64,000 bases of DNA from the NCBI RefSeq assembly GCF_011386835.1, contig NC_088796.1:26553011-26617010 (forward strand). Direction: 5' to 3'. Numbering within the stretch: position 1 is the first letter of the stretch; the number at the start of each line of letters is the position of its first letter. The DNA is from Chrysemys picta bellii (taxonomy: Eukaryota; Chordata; Testudines; Emydidae). The notes under the pieces were generated by a model that worked only from the letters and a program-made list of their open reading frames with translations, ran no database searches and was not told where the DNA came from. Below, in pieces: positions 1 through 11,099 of this stretch. The position numbers and the translations under genes were made by a program.

Positions 1-71
1 AAATCTACACGGAGAAACAAACCAGCAGGAAGCGGTTTCTGTTTGAGTGAAGACGTAGGATGGTACATGTA

Positions 72-258
72 CACTGCTACCTTGATATAACACCACCCGA
101 TTTAACACGAATTCGGATATAACGCGGTAAAGTAGTGCTCTGAGGGGCGGGGCCGCGCACTCCAGTGGATCAAAGCAAGTTCAATATAACGCGGTTTCAC
201 CTATAATGTGGTAAGATTTTTTGGCTCCCGATGACAGCGTTATATCGAGGTAGAGGTG
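72..258. mobile_element. Tigger-like MITE, copy 1
   Basis: Short non-coding element with imperfect terminal inverted repeats (left end like CTACCTTGATATAAC, right end GTTATATCGAGGTAGAGGTG), bounded by TA dinucleotides at 70-71 and 259-260. A TA target duplication is typical of the Tc1/mariner/Tigger superfamily. A sister copy lies at 26728-26900 with the same internal order, including the TTTTTTGGCTCCCGA block. It has no transposase and so is non-autonomous. The left terminus is more diverged than in the sister copy. Confidence 0.75.
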
Positions 259-1655
259 TATATTTTTGGAGGAGGGCGGCCTCTGCTTGCATCCCCTTGT
301 GCTTGCCCCTGCATTAAAGTATCTTGGGAATTAAGTATAGAGTCTAGAATGTGTGTTATGATTTTATTTTATATGTAACCATTTTTTTCCCATCTGTCTA
401 CTTGCTATTACTTGAATCTCTGTGCTTTGTTATATAAATGTATACTTGATTTCACTATAAACATATCTAAGTGCGATGTGTTGAGCAGAGTGGTGATCTG
501 AGGTGGAACTGGTAATCTGGAGTGGATTGCTTCTTTGGAAGCAACAAATCTGTACATTCTGTGAGTAATTAGTGGACCAGGGTCTGGATGTTCCAGGAAG
601 GCATTCGGAGAGCATGAGAGTAGGAGACTGCCTATCACTAAGAGTAACAACAGGGCTGGCAAGGCCTAGAGGGGAGTGCTTGTGATGCTTGTGGCTGGTG
701 GAGTTGGTGAGCTGACCCGCAGCAGGCACAGACAAAGGGCAGATGGTAGTGAGGTGCCTCAGAACTCTGGATATCCCAGGCAAGCATCACAGACTTAAGT
801 GGACTTGGTGCTAGATCTCTGCATAGGGGTGAATTTCACCGTTAGATTGCAGGCTGTTTGGGAGAGGGAGTATGTCTTACTCTCTAATTGTAAATAGCTA
901 TGTACATGTGCGGTGCTAGATATAATTCTCAGTATTATTTATTTTATTGCTTATTAATAGCTCATAGCCTGAGGAATTCAACTTTCTTAATCAGCTCACT
1001 TTCTAATTTTGAGGCGGAGGGGAATTTGCTCAGCCACCCTCATTTACTAGTGTTACCCTTTACATTTCTGTCTTCTGGACATTCATGAATGAGCCAGGGA
1101 AAAACTTGCCAGTCTCCTCAGGAACAATATGTGATCTCATAGGAGGGAGCTGGTCTAAGGTTACTGGTTCAATGAGTAAAAGCCATTATTTTTGCCCTTG
1201 GTGTTTATGGCAAAATTGAAATTTTGAGAGGGGGCTCAACTCACACCCCTGGATATTTCCTATGTGTGTTCAGAAAACAAACATTACACTTTGTTATAGC
1301 AACTGAGGTCAGAAGTCAGAACAGTGCAACATGTGGAGCAAAATCCCACAAGCCTTTTAATCAAGCTAGTCATTAAAATGAAATCAATTGTGCAAAAAAT
1401 CCTTTGATTCTTAAAATCAGACAAGAGCTCAAGCTGCAAAAGGTCTGAACCTGCCCCCATTTAAATCAATGAAATGTTTGCTCTTTGACTTCAAAGGGAA
1501 CAGAATCAGGCCCAAATCTGGTCTCGATCTGGTTCAAAAGTTCAGAAACATTTGGAACTGTTTGACATTTTCTTGTGGATGTCCAGCTGTCAGCTGGAAC
1601 TCAACATGGTCAAACCAGAGCATTGAATCTTTTCTCCCAAGCTCTCCTACTTCTT
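259..1655. other. Intergenic, nothing recognised
   Basis: No coding frame, RNA gene or clear repeat boundary seen. Short open frames here have no recognisable motif. Around 845-900 there is weak resemblance to the 'length of tract' segment of MIR/CORE-type SINEs. Confidence 0.5.
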
Positions 1656-1659
1656 TCTT

Positions 1660-2110
1660 TCTCAGTCACTGCAGACAACACCACCATCCTTCCTGCCACT
1701 CAAGCCCATAATCTGAGTATCGTTTTTGACTGAGCTCTCTATCTAGATTCTCACATCCAGGCTGTGTCTTAAACCTGCCATTTCACCTGGCTTAACGTCT
1801 CTAAGATTTAGCCTTTATTCTCAGTCCACACAGCTAGTAAAACTCTCATCCAGGCCCTCATCATCTTGCATCTTAACTACTGAAGTCTACTCCTCTCTGG
1901 CCTTGACAAAGCCCATGACCCACTTATATCCATTCAAAATGCTGCTGCAAAGATTGCTTCCCTGGCTTGTCACTTTGAGCTTGTCACCCCTTTCTGTGCA
2001 TTCCTCCACTAGCTTTCACTTCTCCATTGCATTAAACTACTTGTCTTCACTATTAAGGACCTTCATACCCTAATCCTGCCCTACCTATAATCTCCCAAAG
2101 GCTGCTCAGA
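1660..2110 (+). mobile_element. L2-like LINE fragment, RT C-terminal part
   Basis: Conceptual translation across frames gives a decayed thumb/C-terminal part of a non-LTR reverse transcriptase. It includes a segment like SLLLSGLDKAHDPLISIQNA, which matches the L2-type pattern 'DYCNSLLSGLP...RLQLVQNAAAR'. Several in-frame stops and shifts show an old, dead copy. Endonuclease and catalytic RT motifs are absent. The call rests on pattern recognition; a CR1-clade relative other than L2 is possible. Confidence 0.55.
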
Positions 2111-2960
2111 TCCTGACTCCTGACTGTGCTCAGTTAAGGACACCAGCCTTCATTGCTACTTGTTAAATTTTCAAACAAGCACCGTTATGCTGTGTCTCAT
2201 GTTCCTGGCCCCCCCACAATGCATGGGAAGAGTTACCCATAAACATCAGTGGCAGTTTGTGACTTTTCTGGCAGATGAGGCACAAATCACAAGCTAGTTA
2301 TTTTCACCACCTGTCCAATATATTATTTAATAACTATTATATGATTGTTTTTAATACATGGAAAATAATCCAAATTAATTAATCTGGTTAGAGAGAAAGA
2401 AGAAGAAGAAGAGGAGTAATTCCAAAGTAAACAAACAAAAAAGTCAGACATTTACACATTAATTTAACTATCAGGCCAGTTTATGCTAAGGTCCTAAATG
2501 TAAATTGACATTGTTCAAGAAATTTCATATGCTTCTGCTTAGAGCATTTTCATGCATTCAAATAATAGACTGCAGTTGCTATGTAACTATACTCCCATCA
2601 ATTCAAATGCAAAAAGCAACATCAGCTTTTAAACACAAAAATTACAAAATTGCTAAAATAAAAGTTTGTGTAATCAATTCAGGGGAGCAGTTTGAGGGGG
2701 ATGTCAAACTACACCTATGAATCAACTGGGAAATCCAAACCTCAAAATCACATATTATTTAGTGGAATATTCACTATAAAGACACAAACTATATCACAAA
2801 ATGATTAATTCAAAACAAACAAGGCGGTTTGTCATGTCCTGTCAAGACATTGTATGCAGTGTAGTTGTAGCAGTGCCAGTCTCTAATATTCTGGGACTGA
2901 TATAGCTACAAGTACATTCCTTGTCTTGCTAATGTCAAGAAATTGAATGGTATATATATC
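2111..2960. other. Intergenic, AT-rich
   Basis: No gene seen. Contains a short AAG-rich microsatellite at about 2395-2413 and otherwise unremarkable AT-rich sequence. Confidence 0.5.
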
Positions 2961-2989
2961 CATTAAAAGAGATGTAAGCTCACCTTATT

Positions 2990-4580
2990 TATAGTGAAGA
3001 TCAATCAATCCTTCTGTCTTTGAAGCAAAGCCTGCAATAATATCATTATACCAGGTCAGTTGCTTTTCCAGGGAAGACCAGAGTTCTTTTTCAGTGGAAG
3101 TTGTGGCTGGCACATTGAGATGATCCTGATCAAGTATGTCCTGATGTGTTTAAGGCAAGAAAAGTTTCTTTCCACACTTACTGTTGTTGCTGGCATAGTG
3201 GCAATTAAGCACCTTGCAGAGTCCAGTTTCATTGATTAAGTGCAGCATGTTGCTAAAAGAATGGTTCTGAGACGGCTTGTCTTTGTCGATGCACTAAACT
3301 TGTTCTTGAGATGACCTAAATCAAAGTAGCTGCCATAAGAGTTGGAGAGCGAGGAAAAGACTTCTATGGGGAACTGCTTGCTGAAAGCTGGAAATCTTGA
3401 ATAAGACAGCTCAAGAAAGTGGAGAGCCTTTATGGCTGCAAACCTCAGAGAAAAAATGCTCAATGATATTGTCAATTATTTTATTGTATAGTTGTAAATA
3501 CATTTTTTGCCCATCTTCAGGAGAATCTGTCTTCCATTTCCAAGCCCAGCCTATGGTCTTCTGGAGGCGAAGGTGAGTCAGTGAGGGGAGTGGCTGCAGA
3601 AGTAAACACCTCTTTGAGCTGCTCTTCTTTAAACAGATCACACCGAGATTGTTTCCTTCAGCCCATAGTTCATTCCAGCAGTTCACTGCATTTGCTTGAG
3701 CGTGTAAAAAATGTGAGAAGACTTGCAAGGCTGAAAAAAAAGGCCACACATTTCTTTAATGCACCGTGCCCCTTGTTGGAGAACTAGATTTAGTCTGTGA
3801 CAAAACAGTGCACAAACAGAACTTGAGGAGACTCTTTTTAAATTAGGGCTTGCAGACCTCCCAACTCACGTGCCATCACTGAAGCACAGCCATACAACTA
3901 AGACACACGTTTTCTTTTGTAGTCGTATTTTCTTATAACTGAATCCACAACCTGCTTCAAAGCAACTGCCTTTTGATCTGTGCTAACATCTTTAAAACCC
4001 ATGAACTTCTCCTGTGTTTGCCTCTTCTTGTCCATGTAGCATAACACTAGTGAAAGCTGGCCTTAGTGAGAAATGTCAGTTGCTCTGTTTACCTTACAAG
4101 TGAAAAAGCTGCATTCTACACTCTCATGGTCAATGTAGGAAGTTATTTCTTCAGCCACATATTTGATCAATTTGTTTTGAATTGTTTTGGACTGGCAGAA
4201 AAATGCACCCATTTTTTCCATTCTATAAATCTTCAACCCCTTGTGATGCAAAGAAAATCAAAAGTTCCCTGAAATCACCCTGGTTGACAGATTCCTCCGT
4301 CTCACAGTGGCCATGGAATGTAAGGTCTTGATGAGATTAAAACAACTGAAATATCAATTAGTCACTTCAAAATCCCTGTGTTCTTCTTGATTTTCTCGTC
4401 ATGCTCTAAGATCAAGGTACCTTCGCTCATATGTCTGTATGAGTGCTTTCCTGCTCTAAGTGTTTCAAGGAAAAATCACTTTTTATGTACTCTTGTGATG
4501 AGTTGTGTGTTGACATGCTTTGTGACAGATTTTTCCAGTCACAGTAACCTTCATTAGGCCACATGATGTTTTTAGTTGAA
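2990..4580 (-). pseudogene. Decayed hAT-superfamily transposase
   Basis: Reading the minus strand from about 4580 down to 2990 across several frames gives a nearly continuous hAT transposase relic. In order it shows an N-terminal region with GYCDWKNLSQSMSTHNSS; a segment around 4250-4070 with IQNKLIKYVAEEI and EATDISH-like residues (ATDISH); a stretch near 3830-3700 resembling FVHCF then LQQGARCIKE; then KMYLQLYNKIIDNIIEHF near 3480. The C-terminal dimerisation block near 3190-3140 reads TMPATTVSVERNFSCLK, the hAT 'PATSASVERSFS' signature. Known relatives are the ZMYM1/ZNF862/KIAA1586-like transposases, which insert DNA transposons with 8-bp duplications. Frameshifts and stops break it into short frames, the longest at 3411-3749 and 3236-3475, so it cannot make an intact enzyme. 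I did not locate its terminal inverted repeats. Confidence 0.75.
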
Positions 4581-6005
4581 AGACGCAAACAGAGCCAACA
4601 ATATCATTTGTTACTCACAGCACTGCCTGTTAGCCATTTAACGACTCCCATGGGCTGGTGCCTGAGTGTGTCAGCACTCCCCTTTGGTCAGACAGGGCAT
4701 TGTGCAGAGTCTGCTTAGGTCGGCAGAGCAGTCAGTCCGCCCTTCTTGTCTGAGTCTCTACAGTCCTATTCTGGAGGCAAGGACGTTAATTTTCTTTCCC
4801 ACTGGTGTAAGGACTTCCCCTTATGCTTGGCAGGGATTATCTGGTCCTTGTCCTCAAGGGTCCTGGAACCCCTGTAAGTCTCTGTTAAAGGGTAGGTAGG
4901 GGAACCTAGGCACATCCACTCCACTAGGTTCCAGCTCAGGGCCCTTAACCCAGACAGGCAGAATCTGCCGTCGGCAATTCTCCTTCCTACCTCCCTTGGT
5001 TCTGTAGGATTCTGCAGCCTGGGACCCCTCATCATCTCTTCTTTGGGTTGTTGTCTCCGGAGCAGCTTCTCACTAGCTTGCTGGTAACACCTTCTTTTTC
5101 TTGCTTGCTTGCTCCTCTGGCAACTGCCCCACCCGTCTGCTTCTCAGCTCTTTTATCATCCCAGCTGCTGTGAGGTTGCCAATCAGCATTGGCCAGCAGT
5201 TCCTGCCTTGGTTGCCAGACCCACATGGGATCGATGCACCCCATGACAACTTCGTATTAAGATGTCAGAAATTGCCACGTTGTTTTCCCATTTTTCTTCA
5301 AAACCTCCACTGCTAATGGAAATCTGCGTTCCTTGATGATTGAGCATCTCTCTTCTTGACACCTTAGTGGAACTCTTCTTTTTCATGGGCTGTATACAAT
5401 GTTACCTTCTACGGAAAATTTTAAAGTTTTACAAATTCCAATATATGTTACCAAGTTCAGGACCAGCCTTCACTGCTAAAATCCTGCCATGTCTTCACCA
5501 AGTCATGGTTACCACCACAGCTATGTCCTTATAAAGTGACTGCTGGGTGTGGTAAATTCTCATGGTAACAAAACTGCTTCTCGAGGCACCCTTAGCTATA
5601 CCATGATTTGAGCCTCACACAGCACTACATTTTCTGGCATTGTGTTTCTCTTCTGAAGATGGAGAGGGAGTGAGTTATGACATTTAAAACAAATCACAAA
5701 TGCTCCTTGTGCAGGTATGTTAACATATTTGATATATACATGCTTAACTGTCCTTAAAAATCTGTACATATACAAAACCATAAATGTATTTTGTAGCTTT
5801 TGGGAATCAGCTTTTGAATTCTTGGTTACAGTGATCAGCTGCAACTGATAAACATCCACAGAGCCACTTAATTTATTCCTTCAAATATCTCCTTAAAACC
5901 CTCCTCTGCCATGTTGCCTACAAAAAAATGGACAATGGTCCATCAGTGGTCTCAGCACACCAGTTGCCTATCATGCTGATCAGTATTGTCTAATTGTTCC
6001 TTGTG
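4581..6005. other. Intergenic, unresolved
   Basis: No recognisable gene or repeat. The proximal part may be the 5' end of the hAT element whose transposase lies at 2990-4580, but no terminal repeat was found. Short frames on both strands show no motif. Confidence 0.45.
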
Positions 6006-7367
6006 TTACCCCCGGGGGAGGTCCCGGATGACTGGAAAAAAGCTAATGTAGTGCCCATCTTTAAAAAAGGGAAGAAGGAGGATCCGGGGAATTACAGGCC
6101 AGTCAGCCTCACCTCAGTCCCTGGAAAAATCATGGAGCAGGTCCTCAAGGAATCAATTATGAAACACTTAGAGGAGAGGACAGTGATCAGGAACAGTCAG
6201 CATGGATTCACCAAGGGGAAGTCATGCCTGACTAACCTAATTGCCTTCTATGATGAGATAACTGGCTCTGTGGATGAGGGGAAAGCAGTGGATGTGTTAT
6301 TCCTTGACTTTAGCAAAGCTTTTGATACGGTCTCCCACAGTATTCTTGCCAGCAAGTTAAAGAAGTATGGGCTGGATGAATGGACTGTAAGGTGGAGAGA
6401 AAGCTGGCTAGATCGTCGGGCTCAACGGGTAGTGATCAATGGCTCCATGTCTAGTTGGCAGCCGGTTTCAAGCGGAGTGCCCCAAGGGTTGGTCTTGGGG
6501 CTGGTTTTGTTTAATATCTTTATTAATGATCTGGAAGATGGCGTGGACTGCACTCTCAGCAAGTTTGCAGATGACACTAAACTAGGAGGCGTGGTAGATA
6601 CACTAGAGGGTAGGGATCGGATACAGAGGGACCTAGACAAATTAGAGGATTGGGTCAAAAAAAACCTGATGCGGTTCAACAAGGACAAGTGCAGAGTCCT
6701 GCGCTTAGGACGGAAGAATCCCATGAACTGCTACAGACAAGGAACCGAATGGCTAGGTAGCAGTTCTGCAGAAAAGGACCTAGAGGTCACAGTGGACGAG
6801 AAGCTGGATTTGAGTCAACAGTGTGCTCTTGTTGCCAAGAAGGCTAACGGCATTTTGGGCTGTATAAGTAGGGGCATTGCCAGTAGATCGAGGAACGTGA
6901 TCGTTCCCCTTTATTCAACATTGGTGAGGCCTCATCTGGAGTACTGTGTCCAGTTTTGGGCCCCACACTACAAGAAGGATGTGGAAAAATTGGAAAGAGT
7001 CCAGCGGAGGGCAACAAAAATGATTAGGGGTCTGGAGCACATGACTTTTGAGGAGAGGCTGAGGGAACTGGGATTGTTTAGTCTCCAGAAGAGAAGAATG
7101 AGGGGGGATTCGATAGCAGCCTTCAACTACCTGAAGGGGGGTTCCAAAGAGGATGGAGCTCGGCTGGTCTCAGTGGTGGCAGATGACAGAACAAGGAGCA
7201 ATGGTCTCAAGTTGCAGTGGGGGAGGTCTAGGTTGGATATTAGGAAACACTATTTCACTAGGAGGGTGGTGAAGCACTGGAATGCGTTACCTAGGGAGGT
7301 GGTGGAGTCTCCTTCCTTGGAGGTTTTAAAGGCCCGGCTTGACAAAGTCCTGGCTGGGATGTTTTAG
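5994..7367 (+). CDS. CR1 reverse transcriptase, partial ORF2 (457 codons open)
   Basis: This frame encodes the reverse transcriptase and C-terminal part of CR1 ORF2, which copies element RNA into DNA at a nicked target. The endonuclease domain is missing because the copy is truncated. RT motifs appear in order: [14 protein letters not shown] at about residues 32-45, LDFSKAFD (motif A, first catalytic Asp) at 104-111, GVPQG at 161-165, and FADD (motif C, catalytic Asp pair) at 191-194. The C-terminal block contains [20 protein letters not shown], also seen in the other CR1 copies here. The nominal first codon is TTG in flanking sequence, so there is no genuine start. Two residues near GVPQG look atypical (GLVLGLVLF where CR1 usually has GSVLGPVLF), suggesting some decay although the frame stays open. 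A native transcript or protein is unlikely. Confidence 0.85.
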   Translation: MFLVLPPGEVPDDWKKANVVPIFKKGKKEDPGNYRPVSLTSVPGKIMEQVLKESIMKHLEERTVIRNSQHGFTKGKSCLTNLIAFYDEITGSVDEGKAVDVLFLDFSKAFDTVSHSILASKLKKYGLDEWTVRWRESWLDRRAQRVVINGSMSSWQPVSSGVPQGLVLGLVLFNIFINDLEDGVDCTLSKFADDTKLGGVVDTLEGRDRIQRDLDKLEDWVKKNLMRFNKDKCRVLRLGRKNPMNCYRQGTEWLGSSSAEKDLEVTVDEKLDLSQQCALVAKKANGILGCISRGIASRSRNVIVPLYSTLVRPHLEYCVQFWAPHYKKDVEKLERVQRRATKMIRGLEHMTFEERLRELGLFSLQKRRMRGDSIAAFNYLKGGSKEDGARLVSVVADDRTRSNGLKLQWGRSRLDIRKHYFTRRVVKHWNALPREVVESPSLEVLKARLDKVLAGMF

Positions 7368-7447
7368 TTGGGAATTGGTCCTGCTTTGAGCAGGGGGTTG
7401 GACTAGATGACCTCTTGAGGTCCCTTCCAACCCTGATAGTCTATGAT
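6006..7447 (+). mobile_element. CR1 LINE, 5'-truncated
   Basis: CR1 non-LTR retrotransposon truncated inside ORF2, just before the [20 protein letters not shown] segment. It carries the RT and C-terminal region, then a short 3' UTR with the CR1 hallmark GGTTGGACTAGATGACCTC and a terminal TCTATGATTC. Severe 5' truncation is the normal outcome of CR1 insertion. The RT frame is open to its stop, so this is among the younger LINE copies in the window. The gypsy-type LTR at 7559 starts about 110 bp downstream. Confidence 0.93.
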
Positions 7448-7484
7448 TCATGTTTGTTGCAATCACCTGTTGTCTCTTGTCTTA

Positions 7485-7558
7485 TCCTTAGATTGTCAGC
7501 TCTTTGGGTCAGGGATCGTCTCGTTGTTGTGTGTACAGCACCTAGAACAATGGGGTCC
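7485..7558 (+). repeat. MIR/CORE-like SINE fragment
   Basis: Contains TTGTCAGCTCTTTGGGTCAG and a CAGCACCTAGAACAATGGGG segment, matching the block at 16575-16640 (AGCGCCTAGCACAATG). The gypsy-type LTR appears to have inserted into it, since the repeat breaks off exactly at the LTR edge. Confidence 0.55.
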
Positions 7559-7943
7559 TGTAAATGAGTTGGCTGCTGCCCGTGGTCCCCTTCGTGGTTG
7601 AGGGCCCTCTGCCCTGCCATGTTTTTTATTCTCCCTCTTCCAGGCCCTTTGACACAGATTCCACACACTTGCTCATCCAATCATCACCTTTATTTGGGGC
7701 TGGGTCTAGTCAGACAAAACAAACTCAAAAGTAAAGCGTGCCACTTCCCTGCTCAGAGCTGACTCCATTGCAGATTTCCCAGAGTCACCTTCTCCCCAAG
7801 AACTGCTTCCGCTCTCTTATAAAGAACCTGCAGCTTGAAGTTCCCTCTTCGCACCAGGTGCTTCTGGTTGGCTCATTTAGCAAGCCTGCTCCAGTCATTG
7901 AGTCTCCTGCAGGCAGCTCCCTCACTCCCTTTGCTCTCTCACA
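7559..7943 (-). repeat. 3' LTR of the gypsy-type element
   Basis: On the plus strand it begins TGTAAATGAGTTGGCTG and ends CTCTCTCACA, so the LTR has canonical TG...CA ends. The first 180 bp align with 14465-14640 (shared blocks include ATGTTNTTTATTCTCCCTCT and CACACTTGCT). It is about 385 bp long. The next bases form the polypurine tract. Confidence 0.82.
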
Positions 7944-7959
7944 TCCCTCTTGTTCTTTT
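7944..7959 (-). promoter_or_regulatory. Polypurine tract of the gypsy-type element
   Basis: The plus strand reads TCCCTCTTGTTCTTTT directly next to the LTR end. The minus strand is therefore a purine-rich run abutting the 3' LTR, the position where second-strand synthesis is primed. Confidence 0.6.
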
Positions 7960-7999
7960 GAGTGGGCATGTTGGGCACTCATTGAATGGCTCGCCATCT

Positions 8000-8413
8000 T
8001 CATCCGCCTTGGACAGAAAGTCTGCATTCTGGTGGTCCTGGTGGTCAGGATAATGCTCTATGAGAAATGAAAGAGCTGTAAGGTGAGGTACCAACAGGTA
8101 ACCCAGGCATTTGAATCTTTCATTATCTGGAGCCATCAGAGCACTGTGTGGCCCCAAACAAATAATAGCACAGGGCTTTCACTGCCCAATGTATTGCTAG
8201 GCACTCCCTCTCGAGGACCAAATACCAGGTTTCATGGTCATGGGTTTCCTGCCCATATGCAGAATAGGAGGTTCCTGACAATGGAACTTCTGGGACAGTA
8301 TGGCTCCCAGGGCCTGGTCTGAGGTGTCTGTGTGTGAAATAAATTCTTGTGAAAAAATCAGGGCTACACAGTACTGGTTTGTTACAGGGAATGCTTTTAA
8401 TTTCTTGGAACAT
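8000..8413 (-). pseudogene. Gypsy-type RNase H domain relic
   Basis: The minus-strand frame at 8123-8413 contains LVLERECLAIHWAVKALCYY, the RNase H signature usually seen as 'ERECLAIKWALEKLRYYLLG' in Ty3/gypsy polyproteins. This domain removes the RNA template strand after reverse transcription. The downstream part (8000-8120) continues in another frame, so it is frameshifted. The linker to RT is interrupted by the solo LTR at 8506-8925. Confidence 0.75.
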
Positions 8414-8505
8414 CTTATCACAATGGAGAGGAACAGAACTGAGGAACTGTTATTTTCATGGAATAGGTAAGGGGAACCATTAGAGAAGCAAACTCAAGTA
8501 TTAAT

Positions 8506-8925
8506 TGTGGGGATGTATCATCCCTACACCAACCTAATGGAAAGTTCCATGAGGAGGTAAGGGTCACGATGGGACACTTGCCAGGCAACAGCCCATGGCC
8601 TTATGTAAGGCCCCCTGGTGGTCTAGGATTATATAAGATGATCATGGCCTTATGTAAGACCCCCTGGTGGTCTAGGATTATATAAGATGAGGTAAACAAA
8701 TCATGCCCTTATGTAAGGAACGGTTGAACCAATCGGTGTGGGGCTATACATGTGATAAACACATGATTCTCCTTCTTGTCCAATCCGTAGATGTGTTATT
8801 ATAGCCTAATTGTGTTATGTAACGTAGAGAAAAACTATAAAAGAAAGCTTGCAATAAACAGAATTCGGATTCAGCCTGCAACCACAGTGGTCGTGTGCTT
8901 TATCTGCTCCGCATGGAACCCCACA
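8506..8925 (+). mobile_element. Solo LTR of an endogenous retrovirus-like element
   Basis: A 420-bp LTR starting TGTGGGGATGTATC and ending GGAACCCCACA, flanked by an exact 6-bp duplication ATTAAT (8500-8505 and 8926-8931). It has a TATA-like ACTATAAAAG near 8835 and an AATAAA at 8853-8858. No internal coding sequence is present, so the provirus was lost by LTR-LTR recombination. A 6-bp duplication fits class II (beta-type) endogenous retroviruses and some other families. It interrupts the older gypsy-type pol, giving relative age. A 49-bp tandem duplication lies inside it. Confidence 0.85.
8594..8690 (+). repeat. 49-bp tandem duplication inside the solo LTR
   Basis: Two adjacent near-identical 49-bp units begin at 8594 and 8643, sharing GGCCTTATGTAAG and CCCCCTGGTGGTCTAGG. 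Duplications in this part of an LTR often affect U3 enhancer segments; that role is inferred here. Confidence 0.8.
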
Positions 8926-9061
8926 ATTAATCATCTATAAAATCCTGCCAGCCCAAGAAATGCCCAAATTATTTTTTTTGTTTCAGAATGGGTGTGTTGG
9001 CTAGGGCTTCCACTATGCCTTTCCCCATCACATACCCTAAGTATGTGGTCTCCTACTTGCC

Positions 9062-9640
9062 TAATATTCATTTCTTTGGGCTTGTGGTTAAAATGGTGTC
9101 CCTTAGGGCTTGAAGGACTGCAGCTAAGTCCCTGATGTGGGTTGGCCAGCCCCGACTAAAGACTACCACAATATTCAGATAGGCTGCCATGTAAGGTTGA
9201 TGCGACCATACCTGGTCCATTAGTCTTTGAAAGGTGGCCAGGGCTTTTTGTAAACCAAGGGGCATATTAACAAACTGGAAATGGCCTATGATGTTGAGAA
9301 GGCTGTCTTGTCATGGTGATCAGGGGACAGCAGGATATGCCAATAGCCCTTAGTTAAGTCTAACATGGAGATGTATCAGGCTTGGCTGAGCTAATTGAGC
9401 AGGTCATTAACTTGTTTGTGTTGATTTGGTGCAAGTCCATGCAGAATCAAATGGTCCCATCCAGTTTAGGCACATGGACCACCAGATTATCCCAGGGACT
9501 TCTCAATTCCCCAGAGTTGTCTTCCCTAGAGAAGTTCAAAGGGGGAGAAGCCAGTAGACACCCACGGTACTTCTCATACCACAAATGAAAGGTACAACAG
9601 CAACTGATCCCAGTCTCTGGCTTCTGTCCTAACGAACTAC
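9062..9640 (-). pseudogene. Gypsy-type reverse transcriptase relic
   Basis: The minus strand encodes a broken RT. The best frame (9068-9265) reads MPLGLQKALATFQRLMDQVW, equal to the Ty3/gypsy pattern 'MPFGLxxAPATFQRLMDxVL', and then AAYLNIVVVFSRGW, where the catalytic YLDD box has become YLNI. Upstream in another frame are GYWHILLSPDHHDKTAFST-like residues and VHVPKLDGTIRFCMDLHQIN-like residues, the usual 'VPKPDGTxRFCVDYRxLN'. Loss of the catalytic Asp pair plus stops and a frameshift makes it inactive. Confidence 0.82.
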
Positions 9641-10630
9641 TCAGAATTGACTTAAGGGTTTCATGAAATCATTTTACTAGGCTGTTGGTCAGAGAATGCT
9701 AGATCAAGGTCTGTGTCTGTTACAGCTGTCCCCCTGCTGTTCTGTTTGTGCTGAGTGGCCGCCCCCCCGCCCCCGGCCATGGAACTGACCAAAGTCACAG
9801 CCTGGCCCTGCTCATGGAAATGGCTTGTGCAGACTGACTGGAGCCATTGCTCTGCTTGGGGGGAGGGGCTTTTCGCTCCTTTGTCTAGCTTCTTTGTTTG
9901 GACCCGGCTCTGGGTGCTCTGCCCAGGTATGCGAGACCTAAAGTGGCCACATAGCTAAGCATATGAGTCATACCTGTGACTCAGAACTTGCCCAGACATG
10001 TCCTGTGCCTACCTGCAAGTTTTCCCTGCCTTCTCTCCTCCCCTGGATTAAGGGGAACCAATCAAAGTTACTGGCGGGAAACTGCCTGAATTTGCCTTTA
10101 AAACCAGACATTTTCTGATCAGACCCCTGGAGAAGGTCCTTGCTTTGCCACCTGGTCTGATCAGCTAGGGGTCTTTGGGGGGAGCCCTCTCCCCACTCTC
10201 GTTTGTTTTTGAGCGTCCCCCCGTTTTTAAACTCCCCTCCCATGAACAACGAATCTGTGCCTGGAGATCTCCTGATTATTGTAAGCGAATCGAGTCCTCT
10301 CTGTGTCCTCTGATGTTGAAACTGCTGTTCCTGCTGCTGCTTTGGGGATTGGTAAGGAAAAACCTCTTGCAAACACCCCTTGTTTTACCTGCTGGCTTTG
10401 TTTCCCCCAGCAGGCAGACCCAAGCTAACTCCTTGGTCTGTATCTGTAATCTGTTTCTTGCTCCGCAGTGCTTTTGCTGCTAGAAATAGCTTTTGCTGTG
10501 CCTTCCTGGACTGTATCCTGGGCTGCCAGCTTGCAGCCACCCCACTGCTGCAGCCACCACTAGTTAATCCCCCTCTCCGCCCCCTGGAGCTGTATCCTGG
10601 GCACACACCAGTCTGCCCTCTGGAACAAAT

Positions 10631-10880
10631 TTATTTTAGTACTAGTCAACTTTGCCACAAAGTACCCAGAGGCTGTTCTCTTGTGGAACACCTTCACTTC
10701 CACCCTCATATAGGAATTACTGAAGACCTTTTTCAGGGAAAGCCTCCCCTCAGATATTATCAGATCAGAGGACAAACTTTATATCCCAAGTGTTTCAAAA
10801 GGTCTGGTCCCCTCTTAAAAGTACAACTGCTCCAAACTGTCCCTGCCAGCAGGTAGGGGATCTTGGGGGACAACTACTGC
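10631..10880 (+). repeat. Left arm of 250-bp inverted repeat
   Basis: Matches the reverse complement of 11921-12170 with about four differences by eye. An open frame runs through both arms in the same sense relative to the arm (contains STSQLCHKVPRGCSLVEHLH). No known domain is recognised in it, and the near-identity of the arms means its openness is not independent evidence of coding. Confidence 0.88.
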
Positions 10881-11099
10881 CTAGTATAAGGTGCACCCAT
10901 TAGGTTAGATTTAGCTTTTAGCCTAGATAAGTTGTAATTTAATTTTGCATAGCTGTGGTTAAGTTAGGTTTAGGAAATCGCTTGCATTGTACTCTGTAAG
11001 TTAGGCTTAAAGAATTGTTGCATTGTGTTTTGTTACTTGCTAATTTGTGTAGTCTTGGTTAAGTTAAATCATAGATAAGATTTTACTGTGTTCTGTATA

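Noticed and set aside
8836..8876. GAAAGCTT near 8845 as another hammerhead core
   Set aside because: No CTGANGA or stem II precedes it; it is part of the solo LTR promoter region.
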